DNA from: Macrobrachium rosenbergii
Lineage: Eukaryota > Arthropoda > Malacostraca > Decapoda > Palaemonidae
DNA: 64,000 nucleotides
Direction of reading: 5' to 3'
NCBI RefSeq assembly: GCF_040412425.1
Contig: NC_089749.1
Location: forward strand, 35,334,570-35,398,569
Shown: in pieces, positions 47,069 to 57,757 of the stretch
Numbering within the stretch: position 1 is the stretch's first letter
Layout of the letters: each line of letters starts with the position of its first letter
The notes under the pieces: generated by a model
Database searches by the model: none
What the model was told of the DNA's origin: nothing
The model's input: only the letters and a program-made list of their open reading frames with translations
Translations under genes and position numbers: made by a program

Positions 47069-48235
47069 GCAGAAGTGGCCCCCTGTAGGGCCTGGTTAGT
47101 CGGGGGCGGACGGCGTCGCCCCTGACGAAGACGTGGGTGGCGGAGGACAAGCTGGGAGGCGTGAAGGTGGTAGACCTGTTGGTGTATGTCCGCTGGCAGG
47201 GGGCGAACTTCCCGACTATGTCGCGGAGCCTCTGAACTGACAGGTTGTGCTGATCTTCCGTGACTAGTTCACCCTGGACTACGAGGGGCTCCCCGTAGAT
47301 TTTTTCCGCTGTGGACAGGTCGCCATTGGCTCTGGGGGTGGTTCTCAGCCCGAGGAGGACCCAAGGCAGTTGGTATTTCCAATCCTCGGTGGTGCAGCGG
47401 GCCATGAGGGATGTCTTCAGGGACCTGTGGAATCTCTCCACCAATCCGTTGGCTGCGGGGCTGTAGGCGGTGGTGGTGTGGTGAGATGTCCCCAGCAGGC
47501 GTGCCAGGGCGGACCACATCTCGGACAGGAAGGCTGGGGCCCTGTCGGTGGTTATGTGGTCTGGGACGCCAAACCAGCTGACCCAACTGGAGAGGAGGGT
47601 CTCGGCGCACGTGCTGGCAGTGGCTTCATGCATGGGCGTCACTGCAGGCCACCTGGTTGAGCAGTCGACGATCGTCAGGAGATATCTGGCCCCGCCTGAC
47701 GGGGGAAGAGGGCCTACGACGTCGATGTGTATGTGACCAAACCGCCTCCCCGGCTGGGGAAACTCACCTACCCCAGACTCGGTGTGACGCCCTATCTTGC
47801 TGGTTTGGCACCGGATACACTGTCTCACCCAGGTCCTCGCGTCCTTCCACATCCCGTGCCAGACGAACTTCTCTGTCAGCAGCTTGGCCTTCGTCCTGCT
47901 GGAGGGGTGGGACAGCCCGTGGATGACGTCGAATACCAGACGGCGGCGGGAGGCAGGCACCAGGGGGTGAGGCTGGCCGGTGCTGACGTCGCACAGAAGT
48001 TTTGGTCCCCCGGGGGCGAGGGCCACGTCCTTCCACTTTAGGGACGTGATGGCGGTGCGGTAGGCTGGAGTCTCTGGGTCGGAGGTCTGCTCCCGGGCAA
48101 GGTCCTTGTGGTTGATCCTGAGCTGCACCGCGTTGAGCTCGATTCTGGAGAGGGCACCTGCTACAGGGTTGTTCATGCTGGGGAGGCACTTGATTGAGCA
48201 GGTGAACTCGCGATGGCCGCGAGGTGCTGCTGCTG
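47061..48235 (-). pseudogene. Gypsy-1 integrase
   Basis: After the RNase H end, the frame has an HHCC zinc domain (HGLSHPSSRTKAKLL... CIRCQTSK) and a DDE core. Core blocks are HIDVVGPLPPSGGARYLLTI (first Asp), DHITTDRAPAFLSEMW (second Asp) and ANGLVERFHRSLK (Glu). All three catalytic residues are kept. The enzyme joins cDNA ends to target DNA. It is separated from RT by a one-base frame break near 48215 and loses its tail by another near 47063. Confidence 0.9.
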
Positions 48236-49760
48236 CCTGGAAGACCATGCATCCCCTTGCTTGGTGAAGGCATGGACCAGCGGTTGGTGGTCCGTCCAGA
48301 TTGTGAAGGGCGTACCCTCCAAGAGGAGCTTGAAGTGCCGTACCGCCCGATACACTGCGCAGAGTTCCCTGTCGAAGGTGCTGTAGCGGGCCTCCGTGAG
48401 GTTTAACTTTTTGCTGAAGAGGGCGATGGGCTGGGGGGCGCCGGCAACGATCTGCTCCAGGACGGCCCCGCAGGCGACGTTGCTGGCATCCGTCATCAGT
48501 TGGAGGGGGGCTTTGGGGTCCTGGTGGGCTAAGGCGGTTGCCTCGGCGAGGCCGGCCTTCATCAGGGAGAAGGCCTGTTGCTGGCTGGGTCCCCAAACTA
48601 AGGATTTCGGTTGGCCCTTCAGGATCTCTGTGTGGGGGCCCATGGTGTGTGTGATCCCGGGGATGAGCCTCCTGTAGTAATTGACCATCCCGAGGAATTC
48701 CTGGACGGCCTTGACGGAGGTAGGGGTGGGGAACCTGGTGACGGCTGCGACCTTTGATGCGAGCGGGCGGATGCCATCCGGGGATATCTCGTGGCCTAGG
48801 AAGTCAGCTTTTTCGACGCCGAAGGTGCACTTGTCGAATCTGACGACGAGGCCATTCTCCTGCAGGGGCTGCAGGACCACCTGGATGTGCCGCAGGCGCT
48901 CTTTGGGCGACCTGGAAATAATTAGAATATCGTCCACATAGCATATGCAGAAGTTCAGGTCCCCTAGGATGCTGTCCATCAGCCTCTGGAAAGTTAAAGT
49001 TGCCCCCGCGTTCCTCAGGCCGAAGGTGGAGAAGGCGAAGACGTAGGACCCGAAGGGCGTGATGATGGCGGTTCTCGGGATATCCTCTGGAGCAACTGGT
49101 ACCTGGAAGTAAGATTTTAAAAGGTCTAATTTAGAGAGTATTTTGGCCCTGTGAAAGGAGGCTGTGAGATCTTGCATGTTTGGCAGAGGGTAGTGATCAG
49201 GTTCAGTTGCGAGGTTGAGCCACCTGTGGTTGCCGCAGGGTCTCCAGGAACCATCTGGTTTCTGCACCATGTGGAGGGGAGAGGCCCACGGGCTGGAGGC
49301 CTTTCTGTTTATGCCCATCCGCTCCATCTCGGGGAAGGCATCCTTGGCCTCCTGAAGGCGCTGAGGGGGAAGCCTCTGGAACTTTGCATGCACTGGGGGA
49401 ACCTTCGTCTTGATGTGGTGGTAGATTCTGTGCTTTGCTGGGGCTCCGGGTACCTGATGAAGCTCTGGGTTGAACACTTGGGGGAACTCCTTCAGCAGCT
49501 GGGCGTACTGGTGTGTGGCGACGGAGTAGATGGTAGGCACGCTGGGTCTCGGTGCCAGCGGGAGGGACTGGCAGGAGTCTGTGTTGAGGAGATGCTTGCG
49601 ACCGATGTCGACTGCCATCCCAAAGTGGGCGAGGAAATCCGCACCCAGGAGCGGGGTCCTTACATCCACGACGATGAAGTTCCATGTGTATCTCCGGCCA
49701 AGGATGGAGATCGACAGGAGCCTGGTGCTGTAGGAAAGGATGGGGGACCCGTTGGCGGCC
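48173..49760 (-). pseudogene. Gypsy-1 reverse transcriptase and RNase H
   Basis: The frame opens in the end of protease (TPLLGADFLAHFG) and runs through RT: PDGSWRPCGNHRWLNLAT, FGLRNAGAT, and the active box CYVDDILIISRS. RNase H follows with LMTDASNVACGAVLEQ (Asp), the FDRELCAVYRAVRHFK helix and TDHQPLVHAF. A six-base duplication adds Leu-Thr in NAGATLTFQRLMD, where Gypsy-2 has NAGATFQRLMD. The catalytic residues remain. The frame is lost at the RNase H end near 48215. Confidence 0.92.
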
Positions 49761-50835
49761 GTCAGGAAGGCAGCCGGGTCCAGCGGGCGCTTGCGGTCCT
49801 CCCTGGATGGTGGAAATATTGAATAAACAGCCCGGTGTCGACCAGCATCATCCTGCCGGAGATGGCGTTACGGACGTAGAAGCCTAATGGTTTTGGGCTC
49901 CTGGGTTCCTCTGCTGCCATGGCGGCCTGTTCTGTTGGCCACCGCCTCCCCCCATTTTTTGGATGGGCAAACGAGCAAGGGGGTTGGCAGTTCCGGGCGT
50001 CCTTGCCGTACAGCTGGTGGTAGTAGCAAGGGCCCGGTGGGTTTTTCTTGTGGTGATACGCTGGCTGCCTTCTGGTGACGGCGCTTATCTCCTCCTCTGC
50101 GCCATCCTCCAGCTGAAGGGAACTGATGGGGTGTGCGGGTGTGGATGCCCGCTTCGCTGCCCTTGCAGAGTTGGTCAGCCACTGCGCCATCCTGATCAGG
50201 TCCTCGAGCGGCATGGTGTAAGGGTTGAGGATCTGCGTTCGGACCTCCGGGAGGAGCTGACGGAGGAGGATCTCCCTTGATAAGCTGATCTCAGACTGCC
50301 TACCGCTGCTGTTGGTGCCGGAAAGGGTGAGCAGGTCCTGGATCATGCCACAAGTCTCCAGGATGTTCTGGTCATGCCGTGGGCTGGTGACGAGGTCAAG
50401 AGCGCGGGCGGCCCTCTCGGCGATCGGCAGGGAGCAGGTCTCGACGAGGGATGTTTTCAGGTGGTGGTAGGTGATTGGGCATGCGGCAGACACTCACAGG
50501 ACAAGTTTCCTGTAGACCTCTTCCGGCAGGGCGCTGATTACAGCATCGGCTTGCAGCACCTCGTCCGTGAGTCCAGCCAGTCTGAACTGTCCCTCGACCC
50601 TGTACAGCCATGATGTTGGGTTGCCGTGTGTGAAGGGCAGCAGCTTTATGGCAAGGGCGGCTTTAGTTTGCTCCACCGGGAAAGGCAGCATGCAGGGCGC
50701 AGGTAGCAGCGTGGAGGAGCGCATGATTCTTGGTGCGGGGGAGGGCGCGGGTGATATGTGCAGGAGGTAGACGTCTGAGTCTACAAGGTTCGTGGTTAAC
50801 TGAACGTGGGAGGGAATGTCCACGTCCATGCTCAC
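49760..50835 (-). pseudogene. Gypsy-1 gag and start of protease
   Basis: It starts MSMDVDIPSHVQ at 50835. The block NPTSWLYRVEGQFRLAGLTD is the usual capsid start in this clade. A single in-frame TGA at 50494-50496 interrupts it, and reading resumes in the same frame. The nucleocapsid has one Cys/His knuckle (CYYHQLYGKDARNC). The same frame then enters the aspartic protease at MMLVDTG (catalytic DTG), and a one-base deletion shortly afterwards shifts it to the frame of pol. Confidence 0.85.
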
Positions 50836-51043
50836 TATTGCCCTCTTAATTGGAGTGGGATACTCGCGTCAATACGGACTTGGGAACGCGCCGTGTGAGT
50901 CCGCTAATGACGCTGGTGATTTGCCGACGAGAGTCAGCACGCCCGAACGCTGGTTACAGCGCCGTACTTAGTCCATTAGGGCCGTGGGGTAATTCATGGA
51001 GCCAAGACTAGGTCGCCCTGTGAGTCCGCTAATGGCTCCGGGA

Positions 51044-51061
51044 ACCACTCCGGGGTCACCA
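51044..51061 (-). other. Gypsy-1 primer binding site
   Basis: TGGTGACCCCGGAGTGG starts two to three bases after the 5' LTR. The Gypsy-2 copy has the same TGGTGACCCC motif in the same place. The complementary tRNA was not identified. Confidence 0.7.
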
Positions 51062-51065
51062 CTTT

Positions 51066-51440
51066 AAGAGGTGCTAAATAATGAGCAGGAGAAAAATTAC
51101 TGCTACTTTATTCAGGACGCAGGCCGTTTATATAGCGGCGGACTGCCATCACACAGAGGAATACAATAGAATCTTGGTGACCTGAGATCAATTACTCTCG
51201 ACAATAATTACAATGGATAAATACAAGTTGAGTTAAAAGAAAATGGACAATGGCTGATCTAACAATATTCTAATACATGTGCAAAAGAGACATATACAAA
51301 ATAAGTTGGTAACAGGTACAAATTTACATAGATAAGTGTGGTTGATTCAGTATGGCAGATCCTGCTTGACCCGCTCCTATAGGAGCGGTATAGAAAACGG
51401 GTTGTTCATCATAGAAGACCAGCATAGCGGGGACTTTACA
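51066..51440 (-). repeat. Gypsy-1 5' LTR
   Basis: In element sense it starts TGTAAAGTCCCCGC and ends AGCACCTCTTAA. A TATA-like CTATATAAACGG (about 51140-51128) and an AATAAA signal (about 51110) fit a promoter and poly(A) signal in U3/R. It matches 45581-45928 closely. Confidence 0.92.
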
Positions 51441-51596
51441 ATGGTTTTGTCTGCATGAGAACAACTCCTAGCCAGTCCGAGGCAAAGTCTTCAACTAAAT
51501 CATTGCAATCTTCTTGGCTAGTGCACCCAACATCCAGTCAAAAAAACTTCAAACTTCAAACACCTCGCAGAGGTCTTGACAAGGTGGTCAAGTGAA
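51441..51596 (+). repeat. Continuation of the second duplication copy
   Basis: ATGGTTTTGTCTGCATGAGA then ACTCCTAGCCAGTCCGAGGC matches copy 1 from about 45214 onward, ending near AAGGTGGTCAAGT where Harbinger sequence begins. Confidence 0.88.
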
Positions 51597-51937
51597 TAAG
51601 TCCCGCCCAACTGGATACGTGACATGGGCCGATGTGCGTAAAGCAAGTGTTTTATAGTGTGCCATAAATGTACGCACTGCATAAGCGTGACATGACGCGT
51701 ACCGGAAGTGGCCCGACAAGCTGCAGCAAAACGTAGTGCATGGCAGAGCACGTAACACCGATGTAAGTATACCGTATGTGTAACATTGTGCGTTACTGAG
51801 TTACGTCAACCTCACGTTGTCCCCACGTACTGTGGGGGTTAAACCCCAGCTATAGAAAGGCCAGCCAGCGGCACATGTTGCTAGTCCCTGACATAACACC
51901 ACAGCATCAACAAGTACTCCCATTCTGCTGAATCAAC

Positions 51938-53122
51938 ATGGAGGACATTGCTGAAATTCGTGAACTTATAGCTATAGCAAGTACGGATAGAAGGGAAATG
52001 TTGCCATTCATCGTCGAATATGTGCACACCATGTTATTGCTGGAGATTGCAAAGGTTGTTGCAAACCACACAGTGAAGAAAAAGAGGCGGCAAAGGAGGG
52101 TGTGGGTGTGGCTGTACCTGCAAAAAAGAAACCCCAGACCTGTACAAGAATTTTACCGGATTGACAGGGGCCTCTTCAATGAAACTGTTGAACAAGTCAC
52201 ACCCTACATTGAGAAGAAAGTGACATTCTGGAGGAAACCCATTGAGCCAGGCCTACGTGTTGCCATCACCATACGTTTCCTCACTACGGGTGATTCATAC
52301 AAGAGTCTGCAATACTCGTTCCGGGTAGCCCACAACACCATTAGCTACATTGTACCAGAGACCTGCAGGGCCATTGTTGCTGCCTACGGAGATGAGGAAC
52401 TGCAGGTACCACAAACACCTGAAGCTTGGCAGGAGGTTGCACAGGGTTTTGAGGAATGGTGGAACTTCCCCCACGTAATTGGAGTTATAGATGGCAAACA
52501 CATTAGGCTCCATAACCCTCGCCGAGGCAGTACGCATTACTTCAACTACAAGAAGTTCTACTCCACGGTATTACTTGTAATTGCCGATGCTTTATACAAG
52601 TTCCTATACGTCGACATGGGTGCCACTGGGTCAGAGTCAGATGGTGGTGTATTTGCCCAGACCTGACTGAGTGAAATGCTGTTGCAACAGGAAGCAAATC
52701 TTCGCCAACTGTAAGCCCTGCCAGGTCAACCTAATGGATCTCCTGTGGACTATTTCCTAGTTGGTGATGATACCTTCCCTCTGTGGAATTATCTTATGAA
52801 GCCCTACCCCCAAAGTAGGGCGTGCAGGACAGCAGAGAATGCCTTCGGGATTCTGGCAAACAGATTCCGAATATTCCACACGGCAATATGCCTGAAGCCT
52901 GACCATGTAGAGATATTAGTGTTGTCTGCATGTGTTCTGCATAATATTATAATAAGAAAAAATGCATGCAGACAAGATCAGGAGCACCCCGTCACACATA
53001 CCGTCATACCTGATAGCTGGAGGGGTGACCCATCCTTAGGAGCAGCCCTTCCAACCGTGACTGGCAACACTGCAACCAGGGATGCAAAGGAACAACGGAG
53101 CATGCTGAAAGAATATTTATAA
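51938..53122 (+). pseudogene. Harbinger DDE transposase (two in-frame stops, internal deletion)
   Basis: The ATG at 51938 opens MEDIAEIRELI. An N-terminal HTH-like region (RVAITIRFLTTGDSYKSLQY, then SFRVAHNTISYIV) is followed by the DDE core: HVIGVIDGKHIRL (first Asp), VDMGATGSESDGGVF (second Asp) and RTAENAFGILANRFRIF (Glu). TGA at 52664 and TAA near 52711 interrupt the same frame. Between KPYPQ and RTAENAF the usual block with a YNxRLSRAR-type motif is missing, a deletion of some 15 residues. Family transposases cut and paste the element, often with a partner Myb or MADF protein. This copy is dead. Confidence 0.88.
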
Positions 53123-53494
53123 AGTCCCCGCTCAACGGGTTCTCTATGGTGAGCCTCTCGTTTTCTACTGTGCCTTCACAGCTGACCCGAGGTCGCACTT
53201 ACACAACCTTGTTATCATTATTATGATTTGTATATTTATTACCTGTTTATTTGCCTTTATACATAGTATATGTGTCAGAGTATTTTTTGTGTCCAATCAG
53301 CTGTTGTTAATTGTCATGTTGTCTACATGTACCTGTCCTGTTTTGTGTAGAGAAATAGTTTGACCTCAGGTCACTTGTAAATTTTGTACTGACATCTGCA
53401 TATACGCTGACGTCCATACGCCACTTTATAAGCGGGTCGCTTCATCAATAAACTAGCAGTACTTGTCTTCCTGCTCTTTCTTTAGCACCTGTCA
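53118..53494 (+). repeat. Gypsy-2 5' LTR
   Basis: It begins TATAAAGTCCCCGC (Gypsy-1: TGTAAAGTCCCCGC) and ends TTTAGCACCTGTCA. A TATA-like TTTATAAGCGGG (about 53425) and AATAAA (about 53447) precede the end. The primer binding motif TGGTGACCCCCGGAGTGG begins at about 53497. Confidence 0.8.
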
Positions 53495-53730
53495 CAGTGG
53501 TGACCCCCGGAGTGGTTCCCGGAGCCATTAACAGACCCAAACAGCGACTTAGTCTTGGCCCGATGAACCAACCTGCGCCCCTAAAGGACTAACAATGGCG
53601 CTCTAACAAAGCATTCGGGCGTTACTGATCCTCGTCGGCAAATCACTGGCGTCATTAGCGGACCCACACGGCACGCTCCCAAGCATGTATTGACGCGAGT
53701 GTTCCCTCACACTCCAAGTGAGAGTGCGGA
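53123..53730 (+). other. Gypsy-2 LTR and leader, no gene
   Basis: LTR body, PBS and an untranslated leader with CGGAGCCATTAACAGACCC-type spacing. The same leader order occurs in Gypsy-1 (GGAGCCATTAGCGGACTCAC, in sense). Confidence 0.6.
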
Positions 53731-54616
53731 ATGAGCATGGATGCAGACATTGCAACCCCCTCTCGAGCCCTCCTCCACGCCGAAACCCGCACGCTCCTCC
53801 ACGCCAGTACCCGCTCCCCGAGTGATGCCCCTCCTGATGGACCAACTGAGGGCAGCCCTCAGCATAAGGCTGCCGCCGTTCACCCAACAGAACCCAGCGT
53901 CTTGGCTGGCTCTACAGGGTCGAGGAGCAATTCAGGGTGGCAGGCCTGACCGACGAGGTGTTGAAGGCGGACATCACTATCAACGCCCTACCGGAGGAGC
54001 TATACAGGAAGGTCGCCCTGCCACCTTCCAGAAATTTAAGGCCACTCTCGTCGAGACCTGCTCCCTGCCGGTCTCCAAGAGGGCTGCCCGCGCCCTCAAC
54101 CTCGTCATCAACCACCGGCAGGACATGAACCTCTTGGAGACGTGGCATGCCCTCCAGGACCTCCTCCTCCTCCCTGAGACGGACAGCAGCGGCAGGCACA
54201 AAGAGATTAGCCTGTCGAGGGAGATCCTCCTGTGGCAGCTACTCCCAGAGGTCCATGGACAGATTACAGAGCCCTACACCCTGCCGGTTGAGGACCTGAT
54301 AAGGATGACGCAGCAGCTGACTGACTCCAAGAGGGCGTCAAAGCGGGAATCCATGCCCACACACCCCATCATCTGCCTCCAACCAGAGGACCCCGCCACA
54401 GAGTGCATCAACGTCGTCGCCAGGAGGCGGCCACCCCACCACCAGAAGAAGGAAAGGCCGGGGCTTTGCTACTACCACCAGAGGTTTGGTAAAGATGCCC
54501 GGAATTGCGAAGCCCCCTGCCTTTTTGCTCATCCAAAAATCGGGGGAGGCGGCGGCCACCCTCACAGGCCGCCATGGCAGCAGCATCCAAAGCACCCAGG
54601 AGCCCCACACCAGTAG
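53731..54616 (+). pseudogene. Gypsy-2 gag
   Basis: MSMDADIATPSRAL at 53731 matches the Gypsy-1 gag start. Several frame changes follow. The capsid blocks KATLVETCSLPVSKRAARAL and EISLSREILLWQLLPEV are clear, as is the knuckle CYYHQRFGKDARNC. The frame runs past the usual junction to a stop at 54616. Confidence 0.82.
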
Positions 54617-55010
54617 GCTTCTACGTCCGTGACACTATCTCCGGCAGGATGATGCTGATCGACACGGGGCCAATGTGGTCAGTGTTCCCGCCTTCCAGAG
54701 AGGACCGCAAGCGCCCGCTGGACCTGGCTGCCTCCCTGACAGCCGCCAATGGGTCCCCCGTCCTCTCCTATGGCACCAGGCTCCTGTTGGTCTCCATCCT
54801 GGGCCGGAGATACAAGTGAAACTTCATCGTCGTGGATGTTAGGACGCCACTCCTGGGTGCGGACTTCCTCGCCCACTTCGGACTGGCAGTCACTGTTGGC
54901 CGCAAGCACCTGCTGGACACCGAGTCCTGCCAGTCCCTGCCCCTGTCACCGGGCCCCAGGGTGCCCACAGTCTGTTCCGTCGCTCCCCACTAGTACGCCT
55001 CCCTCCTGAA
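54570..55010 (+). pseudogene. Gypsy-2 protease (internal stops)
   Basis: GRMMLIDTGPMWSVFP contains the catalytic DTG, and TPLLGADFLAHFG is the second protease signature. An in-frame TGA at about 54817 and a TAG at about 54991 interrupt the frame where Gypsy-1 has sense codons. Confidence 0.82.
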
Positions 55011-55683
55011 GGAATTCCCAGAGGTATTCAAAACCGAGCTTCATCAGGTGCCCAGGCCCCCCGCCAAACACGGGATATATCATTACATCAAGACAAAGTT
55101 CTGGAGGCTTCCCACACAACGCCTTCAGGAGGCCAAGAGGGCCTTCGCTGAGATGGAGCGTATGGGCATATGCAGGAAGGCCCCCAGCCCATGGGCCTCC
55201 TCCCTTTACATGGTGCAGAGAACGGACGGCTCCTGGAGACCCTGCGGTGACTACAGGCGACTCAACCTCGCTACAGAGCCCGACCATTACCCTCTACCAA
55301 ACATGCAAGACCTGACGGTCTCCTTCCATGGGGCCAAAATATTTTCAAAACTAGATCTTTTAAAATCATATTTTTAGGTACCAGTAGCTCCAGAAGACAT
55401 CCCCAAAACCGCCATCATCATGCCCTTCGGTTCCTACATCTTCGTCTTCTCCACCTTCGGCCTGAGGAATGCAGGGGCGACCTTTCAGAGACTGATGGAC
55501 AGCATCCTGGGGGACCTGAACCTCTGCGTCTGCTACGTCGATGACATCCTAATTTTTTCCAGGTCCCACAAGGAACACCTTTGGCACATCCAGAAGGTCC
55601 TGCAGCGCCTGCAGGAGGATGGCCTTGTCATCAGGTTCGACAAGTGCACCTTCGGCGTCGATAGGTTTGAATTCCTGGGCCAC
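55011..55683 (+). pseudogene. Gypsy-2 reverse transcriptase, truncated
   Basis: RTDGSWRPCGDYRRLNLATE, then KIFSKLDLLKSYF with an in-frame TAG (about 55375), then FGLRNAGATFQRLMD and the active box CYVDDILIFSRS. The frame ends at EFLGH, so the thumb, RNase H and integrase are absent. Part of the upstream KVPPVHAKFQRL-type block is also lost (TKFWRLP). Confidence 0.85.
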
Positions 55684-55929
55684 GTTTGTGCTAGTTAATT
55701 TAATAAAAGATATTTTTCAAATCCATGATATATTTTTCTCATCAATACTTAATAAATGGAAAGAGGATAGAGCCAGACATGATATTGCAAATGTATATTT
55801 ATTTAATATAAAACACAAACATACATATAAGAAAAATATACAACCAATCATACAAAAATACATTACACAAGCATACAATAAATATAAGTACTATACACAT
55901 CCACACATACATAACAAATAAACTTAAAA
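55684..55929. other. AT-rich Harbinger 3' flank
   Basis: Non-coding sequence between the Gypsy-2 breakpoint and the stop of the convergent MADF gene. TTTAATAAAAGATATTTTTC and similar motifs could be poly(A) regions for either gene. Confidence 0.5.
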
Positions 55930-57284
55930 TTAAGACTGAAAATTATTCTGAAATGTGGTGTCGATTGACAGGTTGCTGAGGTCCTTCAGGGTGGAGGTCA
56001 CTGTGGACCCCACCAGCTGAGTTTGTAGCACTGCCAGCTGTTGTGCTGTCAGCTGTAAGGACTGACTGCCTGAATGTGCAGGAGGTGGGCCAAAACCATG
56101 TGGAGTTGCAGGCTGGTTTACAGGCACTCTGCCAGAGTGTGATGAGCCAAGCTCCATGACGGCCTTATGATGTCCTCTTTGGAGGCACGCATGTAGTGCT
56201 GAATGGCGGAGAGGACTTTAATTTTTAGTGTCACCCTCAGGTGAGCTGACATCTTGCAGTCGTCCTCCACCTCTTCAAAAAATTTGCGCCAGTAGAGGGC
56301 GCTGGGGTCATGCAGAGGTGGCTGAATGGAGGCCATCATATCCTCCCAGAGGGCCTGTGTCTTGGTGATGGCCACGTCCAAGAGGTCGGAAACTTGCGTT
56401 TTCCTTGTCTTGGCGCCTGGCTCATCACCGGAGACACCTGGTCGTCGGTCGAGGGAGTTGGTGTAGGGGCAGGAGCACACACAGCATCAGGCAGGTCCGG
56501 AGCTTGGGCAGGGAGGGCGGAAATGGCATGAGCAGACTGTAAAAACGATATAATCAGTAATAATTAAGCATGGAAACACAATAAGATAAGACATACCATC
56601 GGAAGTCCCAACATCTTTGGCTTCCTTTGACGCACAATGTGGGGCTTGAGGAAGTGGAAGATGCTGAGGATCCACTTCTCCTTGTCTGTCATCCGTCTAC
56701 CCATCCCTTGGCCACTCTTCTCTGCCATGAGCCGCACAAAATGGCTCCTGAGGGACGTAAACCACGTCTGCAGTTCACGCCCACTCACGGGAGGAACAAG
56801 TGACTTGCCCTTCTCTTCAAAGGCCCTCCAGACTTTCGCCTTATCCTTGTATGCTGTGAGGCCCTTGTTATAAATAAATTCTGCCTCCTTCTGCAGCCAC
56901 TCGCCAACAAGCCTCTCGTTCTCCTCCAACAGGATGACAGAGGGGTTCTTCTTTCGGCCCTGACCTCCTGTAATAGGGCCGGCTCCCTTCAGGAGTCCCA
57001 TTGTCGTCGTCGTCGTCATCCCCCTCTTTCTCGGCGTCCTCGGTGGCACCGGGTTCGCTCTCCAACACAAGGGCAAGATCCTCCTGCTCCTCTAGGTCGC
57101 TGTCCATCGACAGCTCACCACACTCAAGGTGAAGCACCACAGCATCAACGCTGCTGCCTGAAGGGGCAGTAGCACCATCAGCTACTGTAGGAGGCTTCGT
57201 GTAGGGGGCATCTCCAGTTAGCAGAGCCCCTGGAGTTCTCAAGGTCCCCTTCCTTGTTCTCTTGATCAAAGCTCCCTTAGGCAT
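55930..57284 (-). pseudogene. Harbinger-associated MADF-domain protein (frameshifted)
   Basis: The probable start is at 57284 (MPKGALIKRTRKG). An acidic stretch with DDDDD follows, then in another frame a MADF domain: ILLEENERLVGEWLQKEAEF, IYNKGLTAYKDKAKVWRAFE, ELQTWFTSLRSHFVRLMAEK and MTDKEKWILSIFHFLKPHIV. A 60-base intron with consensus borders (ATG|GTATGT to TTTTTACAG) lies at 56596-56537. The second exon has an Ala/Pro linker, then ALYWRKFFEEVEDDCKMS and LKIKVLSAIQHYMRA, perhaps a BESS-like helix pair, and a Gln-rich end. Frame changes near 57010, 56420 and 56160 suggest decay. MADF proteins bind DNA and would guide transposase to the element ends. Confidence 0.78.
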
Positions 57285-57757
57285 CTTGATGTCGCTGGTG
57301 GAGAAAGCAGTGGATGGCGATGGAGGTGATGGCAGAGAAAGCAGTGGACGACAACGGAGGTGCTGGCAGAGAGAGCAGTGCAGGGTGCTGTTCTGGAGAG
57401 CACTGACCCGCAAGCACACCGCCTGCCCCTTTTATCCCAGGTCACAGCATTGCCAATTCGTCTTGGATGCGTGTGGTGTGGCAGGTTGCCACGCCTACTC
57501 CCACGCCATGCGAGGACCCATGCAGTGGGAGGCGGGAGCCCTAGAATGGTGTGGGACCACAGGTAAGGTCCTAGCGGCCATGCGGTTACCATGAGGTTGG
57601 CACCACACTGTGCGGGTCGGGCCACACTAAATGACAGTTGACGTGGCCACCCATGCATGGCTTTGCACAAGTCAAAAAGGTTCATGGCTCCTGGCATAAG
57701 CTCGGGTGGTGCATACTGGTGCACTTACATAGCATTTACGGCACATTTACGTTGTAT

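Larger units (their letters stand above)
45581..51440 (-). mobile_element. Gypsy-1: Ty3/Gypsy LTR retrotransposon
   Basis: Two LTRs in direct orientation bound gag, protease, RT-RNase H and integrase on the minus strand. The order PR-RT-RH-IN is diagnostic for Ty3/Gypsy. The flanking target duplication is ATGGTTT (45574-45580 and 51441-51447; 5-7 bases, since LTR edges can slide). A PBS (TGGTGACCCC, 51061-51052) and PPT (GTGGGGGGAG, about 46753-46744) are present. Gag has one in-frame stop, and pol has at least three frame breaks. No envelope-like ORF lies between integrase and the 3' LTR. The body is visibly GC-rich against its AT-rich surroundings. Confidence 0.92.
53118..55683 (+). mobile_element. 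Gypsy-2: 3'-truncated Ty3/Gypsy copy inside Harbinger
   Basis: It starts with an LTR at the very stop codon of the Harbinger transposase, then PBS, gag, protease and part of RT. Homology ends in mid-RT after EFLGH (55683), and AT-rich Harbinger sequence follows. It is related to Gypsy-1 across gag-pol but in the opposite orientation, with an LTR similar only at its ends. Integrase, PPT and 3' LTR are missing. Confidence 0.88.

Noticed and set aside
49151..49822. A 223-codon + strand gene opposite Gypsy-1 pol
   Set aside because: It is a shadow frame of GC-rich RT coding sequence on the minus strand.
51597..51937. Terminal inverted repeats of the Harbinger element
   Set aside because: Comparison with the reverse complement of 57690-57790 gave only loose, gapped matches, so I left the ends approximate.
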